Shown piece after piece: positions 10,660 to 22,802 of a stretch of 62,000 bases of DNA. The stretch is taken from the NCBI GenBank assembly GCA_905221605.1, contig CAJNDS010000006.1:17501-79500 (forward strand). Direction: 5' to 3'. Made by a program: the position numbers and the translations under genes. The notes beneath the pieces were generated by a model. The model saw nothing but the letters and a program-made list of their open reading frames with translations, did no database searches and was not told the DNA's origin. Source of the stretch: Symbiodinium natans (Eukaryota > Sar > Dinophyceae > Suessiales > Symbiodiniaceae). Each line of letters starts with the position of its first letter. Position 1 is the first letter of the stretch.

Positions 10660-13600
10660 GCATGGAGCAGGCTCCGCGCTGACGCGCGCCCCAGTCTGCT
10701 TGTCAACGCGCGACTATCACGCGCCAATTCCCGCTCCTCCACGAAGTGTAGGGGAAAAAAGTGCAATTCTGAGGGCCGCTACTGGGTTACCCCAGGTCTA
10801 CCGATTTACGTGAACTGTTCTTTTGGTAGCTGGGGAAGGTAGGACAAAGTTCCCCCACTACGGGCCGGGAATGGTGTTCGAAAATGCGAACTCCCCGCAC
10901 TACAGGTTGGCAGTGTAGGGGAAGGTGGTAGGGGAAGGTGAGGGTTCTTACTCGAGAGGATTGGTCCAGCGGTTTCGCCTGGACAGGTTGTGATCGGTAA
11001 AGGGCGCCTATTCATGTCCTTCCTTTCCCCCCAACGACCGACCATCCACCCAAATCCACGAACCACACCCAGAAACCCACGAGGGAGGAAAGGAAATCTC
11101 TCTCTCTCTCTCTCCCTCGGTCTGCTTCTGTCTCTGCCGTAAGTCCTGTGAGTCACTCATTGGTTCATGAAGGTGTTGAAAACTCTGTCACTTCATCACT
11201 CCTCACAACGGAGGTGTTGAAGCGGCATTTAATGGATTTCATGCATGTCGTTCCCAAAAAGTTCCCAACATTAACACTCAGGCACCCAAGGCAGTCTCAT
11301 GGAGAAACTCGTCCAAGCGCAGGAGTATGCTCATACGACCCAACCCTTTGTGGATCGAGAACATACAGTTCAGTGATCGGAAGCCTCCTGACCATGACCC
11401 CCAAAATCCCCAAAAACCAACAGCCCTGGCCGTAGGCAGCCCTTCAGTGACACATGTCAGCATGCCTGCTTTCGGGTGTCCCCGTATCTCAGCGACAAGA
11501 AGGTGTTGGCCTCAGACACTGATGACCACATGCTGCAAATCTGTGTATGCCCGCGCACTGAAAAGCATGTGCACCTGTCGTTCTGTCGTTTAGAAGGATG
11601 ACCTGACATATCTTGACATGGTCTCTTTGTTCTGAGAACACTGCCGGGAGGTCATCTACCTCCAGCACCTGACTTCGCAAGCTTGTATTGTAAAGGGGTC
11701 GTCATTCTTATCAAACTGTACGTTTGTCAACTAAATGTAGTGTGGACATTCAATTGCGCAAGCAGCTTCCAACGCTGCACCCTTTTCTGCGAGTCCGTAT
11801 CTTCCACCAAGTGAGGCCGGCATGCTCCATGAAGAAAACACAAAACAATTGAGGAGAGCACTTTGATGTCCATGGCGGGTCACAGAAAGACTAGCGTAAT
11901 CTAGCGTATGTGTCTGCCCGGCTAACATGTCCTTGGTCGTGTTCATTCTGCAGAATCACTGCTGACGTGATCTTCTTTGTTCTTGCTTCTTGCTGTTTAT
12001 ATGCCTAAGATGGCAACACATGTGTGCTCAGCCTGCACAGTCCGAGCCGAAGTGTATTCCAGGTCCAAAAATGCATCAGGAATCCTGTCATATTCTGCCC
12101 TGACGCCGACAACGCCTCATTCCACCTCACTGCCTAAATAAGCCCTGCGAGCGCACTGAGCGCATCCGAGCAAGACATTGCCCAGTGGTTCAGCGACACG
12201 CCTCATCATCTTCATCCATTCTTCCTCGGAACCTTGCCGCAGCGAATTACCAGATGCTTTGTCAGACATGAAAAGGATAGGAACCGAACTGGAACCACGA
12301 ACGGGACACGAATCCTGCGGACCTGCGGAACTGCTGGGACGGCGAGGTTGCTTTAGGATGTTTTTGGGAACCGCGAACCGGAACCTCAGAAACCGAACTG
12401 AAAAACGATTCCAATAAACAATTAAATAATATGTGGACTCTACGGTAGCGTAGCCCCACTCCCCTGCGAGTGTGGCTTTTAGAGGTTTCAGGCCCCAAGT
12501 GTGCAGATTTCTTGCTCCCCTGCGTGCCCGCTCCAAGACCCCCAACAGCTCGAAAGGGGCGCTTTGCATCGTTTTGCTTTGGGAACGGGACTGCGTTCTC
12601 GGACTGCGCTCTCGCCCCTGCGGTGCGGTTTGGTCCCTGGAGGTTTCAAGCCGCAAAGATCCCCAAAGCTACCGAATTGCGTACTGCTCCGAGAGAGGCT
12701 TTCCAAAGCTATGCCGATGACCTCAAGAATGTGTCGGCCAGCACGCCAGCTGACCAACTGCTGTCAAGGGCGACGTAGTTGGACGTTCGGTTCATGCATG
12801 ATGCAGGTCACAGGCCTGCCGCTAGTATTATGCATATAGAAGTTGGAGTGGCCTGCCTTCCGCGGACCTCCTAATCAAACATATAATCTGGCAACCCGCA
12901 GTGCCTAACTTCGCAGCTACGGGGGGGGGGGGGGGGACCCTTCTGGCACGACTGGGCTGCCGGTATCCAAAGGGAAGGAATGGGAAGGAGGGAGACTCTG
13001 TCAATGCCGTGCTGCCGAACTGTTCTGTGCACGCTCATCGCCCAATTTGCATGACCCGCAGGTGGGACTTGAGGCGAAGCCGATCATGTACCAACAGGCT
13101 GAACCGACCTGACCCGAACAAGAAGATGGAGGGAGGTAGCACCAGAACTTTCGCGACATCACAATGGACAAGAAACAAGCCATGTAGGGCAGATATCGCA
13201 AGAAACAAACCATGTAACGTAGAGTTTCTGGTGACCACGAGACCGACCATTCCTTGTAGGAGAGACGCGCGCAGATAACACGAGACGGTTGTCGACCCTC
13301 GGCAGCCGCGTAGGTTAACGATGTTTCACCCAAAGCTCCCTAGTGACGTAGTGCAAGAAGCCGTTCCAAGAGCTGCCTGGTTTACGAACCGTCCGGAGGT
13401 TGAACAACCGGAACTGTGTGCACCGAACCGTAGGTTTAAGCACGGAAACCTAACCGAGCCGTTACATTTTTATGCATGCCTCGAAGCGTTCAACCAGATA
13501 AATCCAAGAGGCGTCGAGACAGACGACTGCTGCTCAAATTTCTCCATGTCGGCTTTGACAATGGAATCCAGCTGGCCCTCGTGAAGAAACGTGTTTGTTC

Positions 13601-14418
13601 AGACTTCATAGGAACAAGACACGGGAGCTGCCTGGCTCATGAGGGCAACCTTCTGGAAGTCTTCCTTTGTCTCTGGCCTGACCTGTTCTTCGCACTCGTG
13701 GCACAGTGCGAGCTGACTGGGCTACGTAGGAAGTACGTAGGATATGTTAAGATGTCTGCTGTACCACACTCTTGCATACTCTTGCTGCAGGTTTGCTCGC
13801 ATGGCCTTGAAGTCAGGGGCACTCTTGCCATTGATAAGCCAGCCAGACTCCTGGAAGTCATGTGCCGGTGCTCAAGGATCCGAGCAACTCCACTGAAGTG
13901 TGTATGCAAGACATTGCAAGATCACGAAATACAGTAGGAGAAAGCCCTGCCGATTCTGCACATGTGCTGCATTTACCTGCTCTGCTCCAGTGCATGTTAA
14001 GTTCCTTTTACTGCACGTTGCAAGCAGCGAACAGTCTGCATGTGTACCTTCTTGATGCCGATCGAGCCATCACAAGATGCCTCCCAAGGCGCACAAGGTT
14101 TTCGTGGTGCTTCGGACGCAAGCATGCAACATATGCAACATGATAAATGCCACAAACAGGCGGCTGACACTCACTGTGTCAACGATAACTGGCAACAGAA
14201 TGATGCTGAGGGAAGGATTGCAACATTAGAGCACAGAAGTCGAGATTGCAGCAGAAGCTAACTTCAGGTGGAGATAAAGCAAAAATCTTGGTTAATTGGA
14301 CTAAAACCTACTTCATTGGCGGTCAATTCCGATGCACTTCTTCGTTGGATGGCAAACCTTCGAGTTCGTGCATTCCTGAAGATAGCATGGTGCCTTTGCC
14401 ACCGTGTCTATTTGGAAC
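10660..14418. other. Intergenic; poly-G run and GAACCGG-type motifs
   Basis: A (TC)n run lies at about 11098-11115 and a poly-G run at 12920-12936. Irregular gaaccg/ccgaac motifs cluster at 12280-12410 and 13380-13460. Open frames such as 12117-12656 (minus) lack any recognisable domain. Confidence 0.45.
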
Positions 14419-14898
14419 TCACCGCAGTCGTTGCTCATCAGGAACAGCCTCGTAGATGCGTCCCTGCTCGAAAGTGACGCCGGGTGAGCACAACTCCGGG
14501 GTCCCCGGCTGCTCACCATCCTTCTTGTAGACTGGCCTTGGCACTTCACACTTCACCACCCTTGAATGCATGGTCCGTACCGTCTTGCTTTGAAGTGCCA
14601 AACAAGCCTCGCTTGAACGAATCTCTAAAAAACACACACGGACACAATCTCGACCAATCATCGTGGCTCGTAGCATCGTAAGACAGAAAAGCTTGGAGCT
14701 GGTCTTTCCGGCAATCTTCTTCCCGAATACAATTGACCAGCGGCCTGCGGTGCCAGTCGGATTCACGAACAGGTCACCCTTCTCGTTTGCGCAGAATGGA
14801 GGTAACGTGAGATGACTGGAGTCTGTATTAGTGTATTGCGACGTACTGAATGAAAATGTCATTGCGCGCAATCGTGTCCTAGCACCAGGGCGGAGCAC
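14419..14898 (-). CDS. Hypothetical exon
   Basis: A 159-codon open stretch ending in a charged segment (CEVPRPVYKKDGEQ, then FEQGRIYEAVPDEQRLR) of normal protein composition. No domain recognised and no splice site resolved. It is on the strand used by all confident genes, but could be chance. Confidence 0.2.
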   Translation of the reverse strand: MLRPGARTRLRAMTFSFSTSQYTNTDSSHLTLPPFCANEKGDLFVNPTGTAGRWSIVFGKKIAGKTSSKLFCLTMLRATMIGRDCVRVCFLEIRSSEACLALQSKTVRTMHSRVVKCEVPRPVYKKDGEQPGTPELCSPGVTFEQGRIYEAVPDEQRLR

Positions 14899-15289
14899 AA
14901 TCGTAAGAGGTTCCGATGCGGACTGAGGCTTAGTGCTCTCAGCCTTGGGTAACCACCATCTCTTAAGGGGGGTTTAAGGTTCCACACCAATCCTTGCACG
15001 AGAAATCAGGCTGAACATTGGTCAGGCTGAACAACATAGGCTTTGGGCTGTTCAGGCTTCAGGAGTTGATTGTCGCGCATCCTGCCCGTCGTAGCCCGGC
15101 AATCTAGAAGTTGTTTGTGGCGTACTCGATGGGATGGCTGCATGCCAAGGGCACTTGTGGTGCTGAACAATTCTGCAAAATTCTCACTCTCAACCCTGAG
15201 AACAACCTCGACTCCGTGTAGACAAGCACCTGCAACGAGCTTGGCCGAGGCGGTCACACAGCGTTTACAACTCTGCATGTCACTTTGCC

Positions 15290-15569
15290 CCCCCCCCCGG
15301 CCGTTGAGAGGCGGTACTTTGGACGCAAAGCCATCGGCCAGCAAGTTTTCAGGCCTCAGACCCCGAGGCTTTTTGTCGCCCCATCTGCACAGTGCATTTT
15401 GCCTGTGCCCGGGACTTGGCTGCAAGATGTTCGAGCCGAGTAGCGGGCGCTCCTTCTTCTTCTTCGGAGCTTCCTCTGCCCAAGATGGCTCCGAAAGCAG
15501 CCCAGCGCCAACTGCCCAAGCGAAGCCGCGACGGGATTGCACAGGCTTTTGGTGCGTCTCCGTCATCAA
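15290..15569 (-). CDS. Candidate exon with thylakoid-lumen (Tat-like) targeting signal
   Basis: The open stretch begins with ATGs near 15569, reads MTETHQKPVQSRRGFAWAVG and then AGLLSEPSWAEEAPKKKKER. A twin arginine, a short hydrophobic stretch and an AxA-like SWA|EE cleavage site is the pattern of the second half of bipartite plastid presequences that deliver proteins to the thylakoid lumen. The mature part (KKKKERPLLGSNIL, then GLRPENLLADGFASKVPPLN) is not a family I recognise, and the frame meets a poly-G/C run at 15290-15300. An upstream exon for the envelope-targeting part would be required. The hydrophobic core is short, so this is tentative. Confidence 0.3.
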
Positions 15570-15574
15570 GAAGG

Positions 15575-17600
15575 CAGGGCGTCTGACGCAAGTCAGGACT
15601 TGTCTTGTGCAACTGCTGCAAAGGCTGTGGTCTGCTCTGCAACTCTTTGAGCAGATGACAGAATCTAGTCAACATATGCTTCATTTACCATCTACCATCA
15701 CATGTTGAGTAGAGACAGGCTTTGAAAGCCACGCGTCCTCACAATGTATGCATTGAAGGCCAGTCCACTCAGCAAAGCAGCCCACAGCACTCCGCCCCTG
15801 CGATGTGCAGCCATGGCTCTGCTAGCACAGAGTCTGTTGCTTGACAGCCAAACTTGCCAACACAAGATCAACACAAGCATGCAAACGATGGCAGGACACG
15901 CGCTGACATGAGCGTCTCACTTCAAGGATGGCCTAGGAACTATTCTCGGGAGCGAGATCACCGGTGCATGATCTTGAGGCCAGGGGGGTAGTATTGACTC
16001 GGCCGGCTAAGAATGGAACAGCTCCATCTCAGTCATCCTGAGCTTCGCAGTCTCCCACATCCGCAGGGCGTAGTCCTGTTGGAAATTGTTTCGAGATGTT
16101 TCGAGCAAACTTTGTTTTGCTGGCTGTGATGCTGTGAGACATCATGCCACGCTGGGCATCATTATCAAGTTCGTCCTGTGAAGTCCTGGTTGCATCTTTG
16201 ACCTGCGGCTCTTGCGAAAGCCATGCTGCCCAGCCGATTTCCCATACGGTACTCAGGTCCCGACCTGCTTGGCATCGCACTGGAGCGTCTTGCACGCTTC
16301 CTCGTCACACTTGGCTGTGGCTCTAAATAGGGGTATGTCGCGGTGTCCCGACCCCTGCCTGTGTTACATACGTATGTCGCACCCACTTGTTTCATGCGCA
16401 TGTCGCGGGGTTTGTCGCGGCTGTTTCGCGCGCTGTCTAGATGCCTGCGTGCCGAAGGTTCCAGTTCCAAGAAGGGGTTTGTGCAAAGGCTTGTCGCGGA
16501 GGCTTGTCGCAAGCAGAACGGCGTTGTTACAAACCCTATATCGCGGAAAGACGCCCGGGAGCCAGTTACATACCTAGACCGCGCCCACTTGCACGTGACA
16601 GGCTCAACCTGAACCGAAGGTATCACAAGGTGTTCTCCAGCCATGCCTACAGGGACGGAGGTCTGCAGTGTCTAGAGTCTAGGAAGCACGGCGGGCTTGT
16701 CTTGTGGCTTGTGAATAAGAGGTCTGCCTGTACCACACTCAGTTACCCCATGCTGCTAATCGCCCTACGCCGTCCTACCCCCGTGCTACGCCTCTGATCC
16801 CTTTGGAGAGTTGGGAGTGTCGACTGCCGGGAGCCGAACGACAACAGGATCTGCTGGCAAAATCTCTGCAACGCTGGCAGAAAGCGTTGCTGAATGCCTT
16901 GAGTCGGAAACGTCATGAAAGATAGTCACTCGTCATCTAAGTCTGCTAGAAGTCAGGGCCAACCTTGGCTTCTACCGAGCCCAAGACTTGTCGATATGCG
17001 CCTTCAAAAACCTGCTGTGCAAGGAGTCCTTGACAGAACAACCAAAGGCTAGCAAGCAATATGCTGCAAAGTGCTACAGCTGACCACAGATGTAAAAGTG
17101 CCCAGCATACACGTCGTAGAAGAGCTCTGCAGTCTCATGGAAAATGTCAGTCGAGAGGATCGGTCTTCGTGGAGGTGCCTGTGCACTCGGTCAGGTTTGC
17201 GAAACTGTGACGGAACAACGGGTAACATTCCATAAACCTTCCAGGCTTTGTCAAAGCCCCAAGATATCATTTAAATGAACCAGAAAGCCTGTCACGGCAT
17301 GTCAGGTCGTGCTGGGGAACTGCCTTCTGCTCAGCAGTTGCGGGTGCCTCTTCTTGTGCTGCCACCTTGGTAACAGCACGAACCAGCGATGCCCTTGCTG
17401 CACAAAGTCTCAACTACAGAAAGAACACCAGCAGCAAGGCCCGCGCAGCTATGATTGCCAGTGGCAGTAGGCGCATCTTTGTCCTGCATGGAGAGACCGG
17501 GGAGTGCGAGTTGCAGGCGGAACGAGTAGTTCCTTGTTTCTGCTGTGGTGTCACTCCTGTGCTCTTGGATCCCTCCAACGATGGCCGTGCATGAATGGCG
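15575..17600. other. Intergenic with a TGTCGCGG-rich patch
   Basis: TGTCGCGG occurs at 16336, 16401, 16413 and 16492, with TGTCGC variants nearby. No coding signal is recognised elsewhere. Confidence 0.45.
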
Positions 17601-17604
17601 CTTT

Positions 17605-17670
17605 ATTGTGTAGGGGGTGGGTGTGGGTGGGTGTGGGTGGGGGTGGGTGGGTGGGGGTGGGGGTGGGAGT
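17605..17670. repeat. GGGTGGGTGT minisatellite
   Basis: Irregular gggtgggtgt and ggggtggg units with strong G/T strand bias. Confidence 0.9.
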
Positions 17671-17711
17671 GCAAGGCCATCATGTACAGTAGCACTGCAC
17701 CTCGGAGTGTC

Positions 17712-17779
17712 TGGAGCAAGTATGGCGTCGCTGGTGCAAAGCGTGTGGAGCAAGTATGGCGTCGCTGGTGCAAAGCGTG
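17712..17779. repeat. 34-bp perfect tandem duplication
   Basis: The unit starting tggagcaagtatggcgtcgc occurs at 17712-17745 and 17746-17779 without mismatch, indicating a recent duplication. Confidence 0.92.
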
Positions 17780-18480
17780 GGGGACACAGGCGTCCGTGAG
17801 GAAGGCAAAGACAGAGAGCATCTGCTGGCGACACGATGCCGGCCCAGCTTCGACTCAGCATCGTCCTCGGCGTCATCGCAGCAAGAGAGTTCTACCAGGA
17901 GGTGGCTAAGGTATGCCTGGTATGCTTGATTCTGCTTGTATGCTTAAGGCTTGAGGTGTCGAAGTTCTTCAGGCTGATGCGACGGCTGGACGATGCTCCA
18001 GGGAACGGGCGCTGGTGGACTCGCAAGACACTGCATCGAGGCGCAGAGGATGAGACTTGGCTTCGCACTCGATTCTGGATGATGGCGAAGCCTTTTTGCA
18101 CCAGACTCCGAGTAGAACCTTGCTCACCGTCAGAGCTACGGCTCAAATCGTGGCGATGGCCTCATGGAAATCGGATGCCGAGTTACCTGATCCCAGAATC
18201 ACCCCTCCTCGTCGAGTTGAAATACCAGTGGTGGTGAACGGGTGTCTGGAGGCGGAGAGAGGCTTGGAAGTTCAGCTGATTGCGAAGGCTGAATGTGTGC
18301 GCTGCGAAGCCAGATGGAAAGAAGTTGCCGTGGAATTCATGAAACCGCCGTGGTTTGAAGGAAGCGCAAATGGTGGCATCTCCTCTGTGGGAAAGCCAGC
18401 ATAAGCTAGTGGCTAGTGCCTACTGCAAAAAGAGACAAGAAGGAAGAGGCGGTCATCTTAGTGACCCAATGGGAAGCTGT

Positions 18481-18930
18481 CATGGCTGATGACACCTATG
18501 CGGCATTGGATGTGGCCTTGTCCGGAAAACTGAAGCTGATCCTTGGCGGGCTTCCATGTCGTACCTTCTCCTCGTTGAGGTACTGGTAGCTGTCCGATGT
18601 GGACGGAGGACTTCGACCGTGAGGAGATCGCTATGGGAATCGATTCTATGCTCTGGCGAAGATTGTTCGGGTCTTTTGTTTCGTACTGTGTATGGACCCC
18701 TGGTCACTAAATAGGTGGCATTGGAACAGGTTGATCTGGATGCGCAAGATGGGTCGGGCATTCCTGGCATCCGGCGACTTCTGCATGAAACCCTGCGAGG
18801 AGCTTTTCTTGGCGAGCAGCTTGCAGAAGGAACGTTTGAGGCGCAATATGTTTTCATCAGGCAAGGTGATTCGTGATTTCTGGGTGTCATGAAGGCCTTC
18901 TGGGACTTGTCAAATAACGGTCTAACCTAT
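18481..18930 (+). pseudogene. Decayed retroelement-like polyprotein fragment
   Basis: A plus-strand frame reads TYAALDVALSGKLKLILGG then LPCRTFSSLRYW, a stop, and SDVDGGLRP followed by another stop. This resembles the GGPPCRTxSxxR...GGPRP segment that recurs in dinoflagellate retroelement-like reading frames; the GGPPC core also resembles the catalytic motif of C5 cytosine methyltransferases carried by some of them. The continuation shifts to another frame (QVDLDAQDGSGIPGIRRLLH, then TLRGAFLGEQLAEGTFEAQY). Stops plus a frameshift indicate a dead copy. Open frames from 17836 to 18404 upstream may belong to the same element. The family call is from memory of the motif, so it is moderate at best. 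Confidence 0.42.
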
Positions 18931-18934
18931 GGAA

Positions 18935-20912
18935 GGCCGGACCTTGCAAATCGGGAACGGAGCCGCTGTGACCTGCAGAGCTGCGAGATCGTCTTTCAAA
19001 GACCGCCGGGGTTACAAAGGGGGAGGTAAGGATGGAAAGGCGACACGACCCAGCAACTGGAGAAGTCTTGGAGGACGAAAAAGGACAGAAAAGGCCCTCT
19101 ATGAGTCAACTTTGCCCAAAGAGCTGCTGGGAGGATCGAGAATCTCAGGCTCTGAAAGTAAATTCGGTCGGAACCAAATGTCATACAGCTCTCTGAGCAT
19201 TGGCGGCTGCAAATAAGTAACGATTGGGTCGGAGTGGAAGCGTGGAAGGGGGGACGGGGGGGGGGGGGGGGGGGATGTCGCCTTCGGCTGATTCTTGGCG
19301 ACAGTGCAAAAAACTTTTAAATAAGAATAGACAGCAGTGACAGCAACCAACCAAAGAGTACTGAACAAACCTGCAAAGTATGCTTTATCTCTGTTGTGCT
19401 GAACACGGCCTACCGCTACCTATGATGACTCTATTATGCTGTTGCATGTTGTGACCGGCTTTGCGGGAGCTCCTTGCGCCTAGGTGCCGCAGCTCGTTCG
19501 ACGTCAGTTTTGGTTCGCAGTTGAGCAGCATTTCGGCAGAAGCTGCAAGAGCCAGCACCGTTCAGGACCCTGATCGGAGGATGTTTGACTAAGGCCCGCA
19601 GTTTTGTCCAGGGTGTCGTGGCCGGTCATGGCTACGGCCATGGCGACACGATTTGCATTTAGCATTTTCTCCCGCCTCTGACGCACGAGTTCACTCTCTT
19701 ATGAGAGCCTGAAAAATGATCAGATTCACTAGCGTCACTAGCGACTGAGGATCCCAGAGTTGCGATCTCGTCATATCTCGTATATTTCATGTGCACAGCC
19801 AACCTTCGCAAATGAGAATCTGCTCTTTGCTGGTCCTTCGAGGCTTTGCTTCAAGCAACAGGTAGTGCCCAAGCTTCTCCCCCAAGAGCCAGGGCCAGTT
19901 GCTGCAGACAGAATCAGATCAAGCAACGGCACTGCCGCTACACAGTGACTCGGTGAATTATGCAACAGTCGTCGGGCCGGGCCGGGGGCGTCAGAGGTTC
20001 CGTAGGGACCCCTTGTGGCTTCTCCCGGACGTCGAGTTGGGCTTACAATGGCTTATGGGCCTCTAACCGAACTCCGAAACCTTTATGGAACGTTAAGGAC
20101 CCGTACAGCCTCCTAAGGACTCCTAAGCATGTCTTGATATGCCTGGGGAGCGTCTGGGGACCCCTTGCAGGTATAAGGAACCCACAAGCACCGGCTAACG
20201 AATTTCCTTGCAACAAACATGCCAGAAACCATGGTGCTGGAGCGCCTTAAGGACCCCTACATTGCGGCTGATCTACATCTAACGGACCTTTTTGGCATTT
20301 CCTTACGGCCCCTATGGGTTCATAGTCACACGTGGGGTTACCTTGGGTGGTGTTTGAGGGAGCCTTTTTGCGACTGCCACACCTAACAACGTGCTACCAC
20401 GAAATTCTACCCTAACGGTTTACGCCACACTTCGGCCGAACCCACTAATGCTACACAACCCTTTCGCCAAACTATGGCAAAACCATACCTGCGCCACATG
20501 TATGCGAAACACTGTATATTCCCTACCGCCCGAGACCCCAGCTGACGCCACGTTATGGCGAAACACGCCTGGCCCCATGCTACGGCGAAACCGAAAGCCT
20601 ACTGTGGGGAGGGAGGTGGGACCCTATGAGCCCTAAACCCCTCTGCCAGGCCGAGGCAGCCGACACGCGGTGTTACAATTATATTTTGGTCGAGATGTGA
20701 AGGCATTGCGCGCATGGTCCGCGAGATCTGTTTCTGCGAGAGCTGCGAAGCACGAAGTCTTCGACATGAAAATTTATAACAAAAACTATCTGGCAGCAGA
20801 GGATCCTGGCAGAGGACAAAGCTTCAAACAGGAATTGGGCTAAGTTGAGCTGGAACCTCTGCTCATTTACATTGCTGCAATTGGCTCTGCGGATCTCTGC
20901 CAAAGGTGCTGC
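18935..20912. other. Intergenic; poly-G run and TATGGCGAAAC motifs
   Basis: A poly-G run lies at about 19252-19274. At 20473-20593 the motif TATGGCGAAAC recurs four times with small changes. No coding signal is recognised. Confidence 0.45.
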
Positions 20913-21890
20913 TCATCTGCGGAATGCCAGCACCTGCCCGAAAGCCCCGGACGTCAACCAATCATTTTCTCGTGCTTGCTGTGCCCGTCGCTGCTCGCTC
21001 TTTGAAATGCCGATGGCAACACCACTTTTCATCGTCCGGAGGCAAATCAGACCCGCTCCTTGCCAAAAGCTCCTGGCATACTCCTCGAAGTCAGTGTCGT
21101 ACGGCCAGTGAAGATCACCTAACAGTCGTCGGAAGTTGGCATCTCCTTTGAGAAGGACGGCTGCGTGCAAAAAATCCGACTGCAGCTCGGAAGGTATCTC
21201 CCAGAAACACCTGGCAGTGGTATAGTAGCTATACGCTTGGACTTTCAACCGTCCGGATTCCAAGTGCTCATTCAAGCGCTGAGCCAACTCTGGCATTCGA
21301 GGTTCAAGCCAACTAAGCACTTTGGGAATGTCTTTCTCGGTCACGTCCGACACGAAAACGGGTGCATCCTTTACATGCAGCGACACCGAAGCGTCGGTCA
21401 AAGAAAGGATCGCATCAACGAGCACCAGGTCACAGAGCACTTCCAAACCGTCATTGTCCATTACAACCACCACTTTCTCAGAATTGAAAAGCAGGTCCAT
21501 GGCTTCGGAGCGATGATCGGACACCAGATTCTCTAATTGGCCTCCGCTGACCGACGTGACCTCGCCGGCGCTCAGGGAGAGGTCCGCCTGGTTGCCCCAC
21601 AAAGACCTCAAAAGACTGGCCTCCAATGCCTCGCGCTTCGAGGCAACCGAAGCACCCGACGCCTCCGATGTGCAAGCTTCGGGTTTCGATCACATAGGCA
21701 TCACACGCATCACACGCATCACACGCATCATGAAAAAGGTCCAGACACACGTTGCTCACAGCTAGCCACAACTAAACACTCAACATCAGCCTCCATCACC
21801 ATGTTCACCAGCGGCTGCAAAGAAGACCGCAATGGCTCAGTCGACTGCTCCAATGCCTCCATGATGCAACAAGCGTGACCCCCAACCCTG
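20913..21890 (-). CDS. ARMT1-like: ARMT1/DUF89-family protein, C-terminal half
   Basis: The main exon (about 21629-20913; acceptor gcgag|GCA) matches the ARMT1 branch of the DUF89 damage-control phosphatase family from LRSLWGNQADLSLS to the C terminus. It keeps the metal-site region VVVMDNDGLEVLCDLVLVD, the FVSDVTEKDI motif, LLKGDANFRRLLGD (the KGDxNxR motif) and LRTMKSG, then ends at a natural-looking stop. A smaller exon upstream (from 21856, acceptor atggag|GCA; ALEQSTEPLRSSLQPLV) fits the helical linker before SLWGN. Known members are metal-dependent phosphatases on phosphometabolites, and the human protein was also reported to methylate protein carboxyl groups. The N-terminal half lies some 8 kb upstream at 29775-30424. 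All key motifs visible here are intact. Confidence 0.85.
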
Positions 21891-21959
21891 GGTCAACTTC
21901 ATTCCGACGGCCCACTAAAGGTGCTGATGTTCCCCGTGCATCCGGCATTGCGCTGTTTT

Positions 21960-21981
21960 CAAGTGTGAGTGTTCTCAAGTA
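21960..21981. repeat. Left copy of 22-bp direct repeat
   Basis: caagtgtgagtg, then t, then tctcaagta. It matches 25248-25269 at 21 of 22 positions (t versus c) and bounds the compositionally distinct segment between them. Confidence 0.85.
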
Positions 21982-22016
21982 ACCTAGCGCGTTAAGAATA
22001 TGTAATATGAACGTAA

Positions 22017-22050
22017 CCCCGCGTAGTAAGAACATTGTGAACACGCGGGG
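22017..22050. repeat. Inverted repeat near left end of insert
   Basis: Arms ccccgcgt (22017-22024) and acgcgggg (22043-22050) with an 18-base loop, standing out as GC-rich arms in AT-rich sequence. Confidence 0.65.
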
Positions 22051-22580
22051 CAAATGAATATACTAAAAGACCATATAAAATTCTATTAAAAGGCAAGGAA
22101 TGAAATGAAGTTGATTCTCTTCGTATTATTATCTACATATCCCGCGTCAATATAAGCACAACACGGGAACAGTGATTTTTTACATAAAAAAGAGTGTGAA
22201 CGAGGTGAGCACGTTCAATGTCTTCGCTGTACTTTCTTCGCTTGGTTTTCATGCGTCCTTTCACTCCTTCTAAAACCAATCTCATAATGACAACTTACGA
22301 CATCTCCCTCGATTACCAGGATTCTTTGTTACCTTTAGGATTCTCTCCAAGGTTTACTATGAAATTATTTAGGTGAATGGAATGAATGTATGAACGCGTT
22401 CATTTCATTCACGCCCCCATTCACACTATATAATTTGCCCAATTTTGTATTAGGGGCGCAAAAGAGGGTTTTTGTAGAGCGCCCGAATGTTCTCACTTCA
22501 CTACTTTTAATAATAATAATAATAATGAGCGCCAAAGAAGAAGAAAATAAGGGCGCGTATTCACTTCTCTTTATTCATTC

Positions 22581-22639
22581 ACTTCGTCCCTTTAATATTA
22601 TTCGGTGAGAGCAATGCTTGAATTTACAAGGGACGAAGT
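22581..22639. repeat. Inverted repeat, 12-bp perfect arms
   Basis: acttcgtccctt (22581-22592) and aagggacgaagt (22628-22639) flank a 35-base AT-rich loop. Confidence 0.7.
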
Positions 22640-22802
22640 ACATGAATGCAGTGAAGCGAACACACTTCTAATTTAATTTGCGTATATAGTAGAGTGCATT
22701 TGGCCGCATAATTAGTACTTTCATAGCGGCCCCTATTCATAGTACTATGGAAGGGCTCAATATTTTATACTACTTTAAGGGCCCTTATAATATTCTTGCA
22801 TT

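Noticed and set aside
10231-10842. Frames with poly-Ser, poly-Phe, poly-Leu, poly-Lys and poly-Glu
   Set aside because: Products of the (TTC)n microsatellite in each frame.
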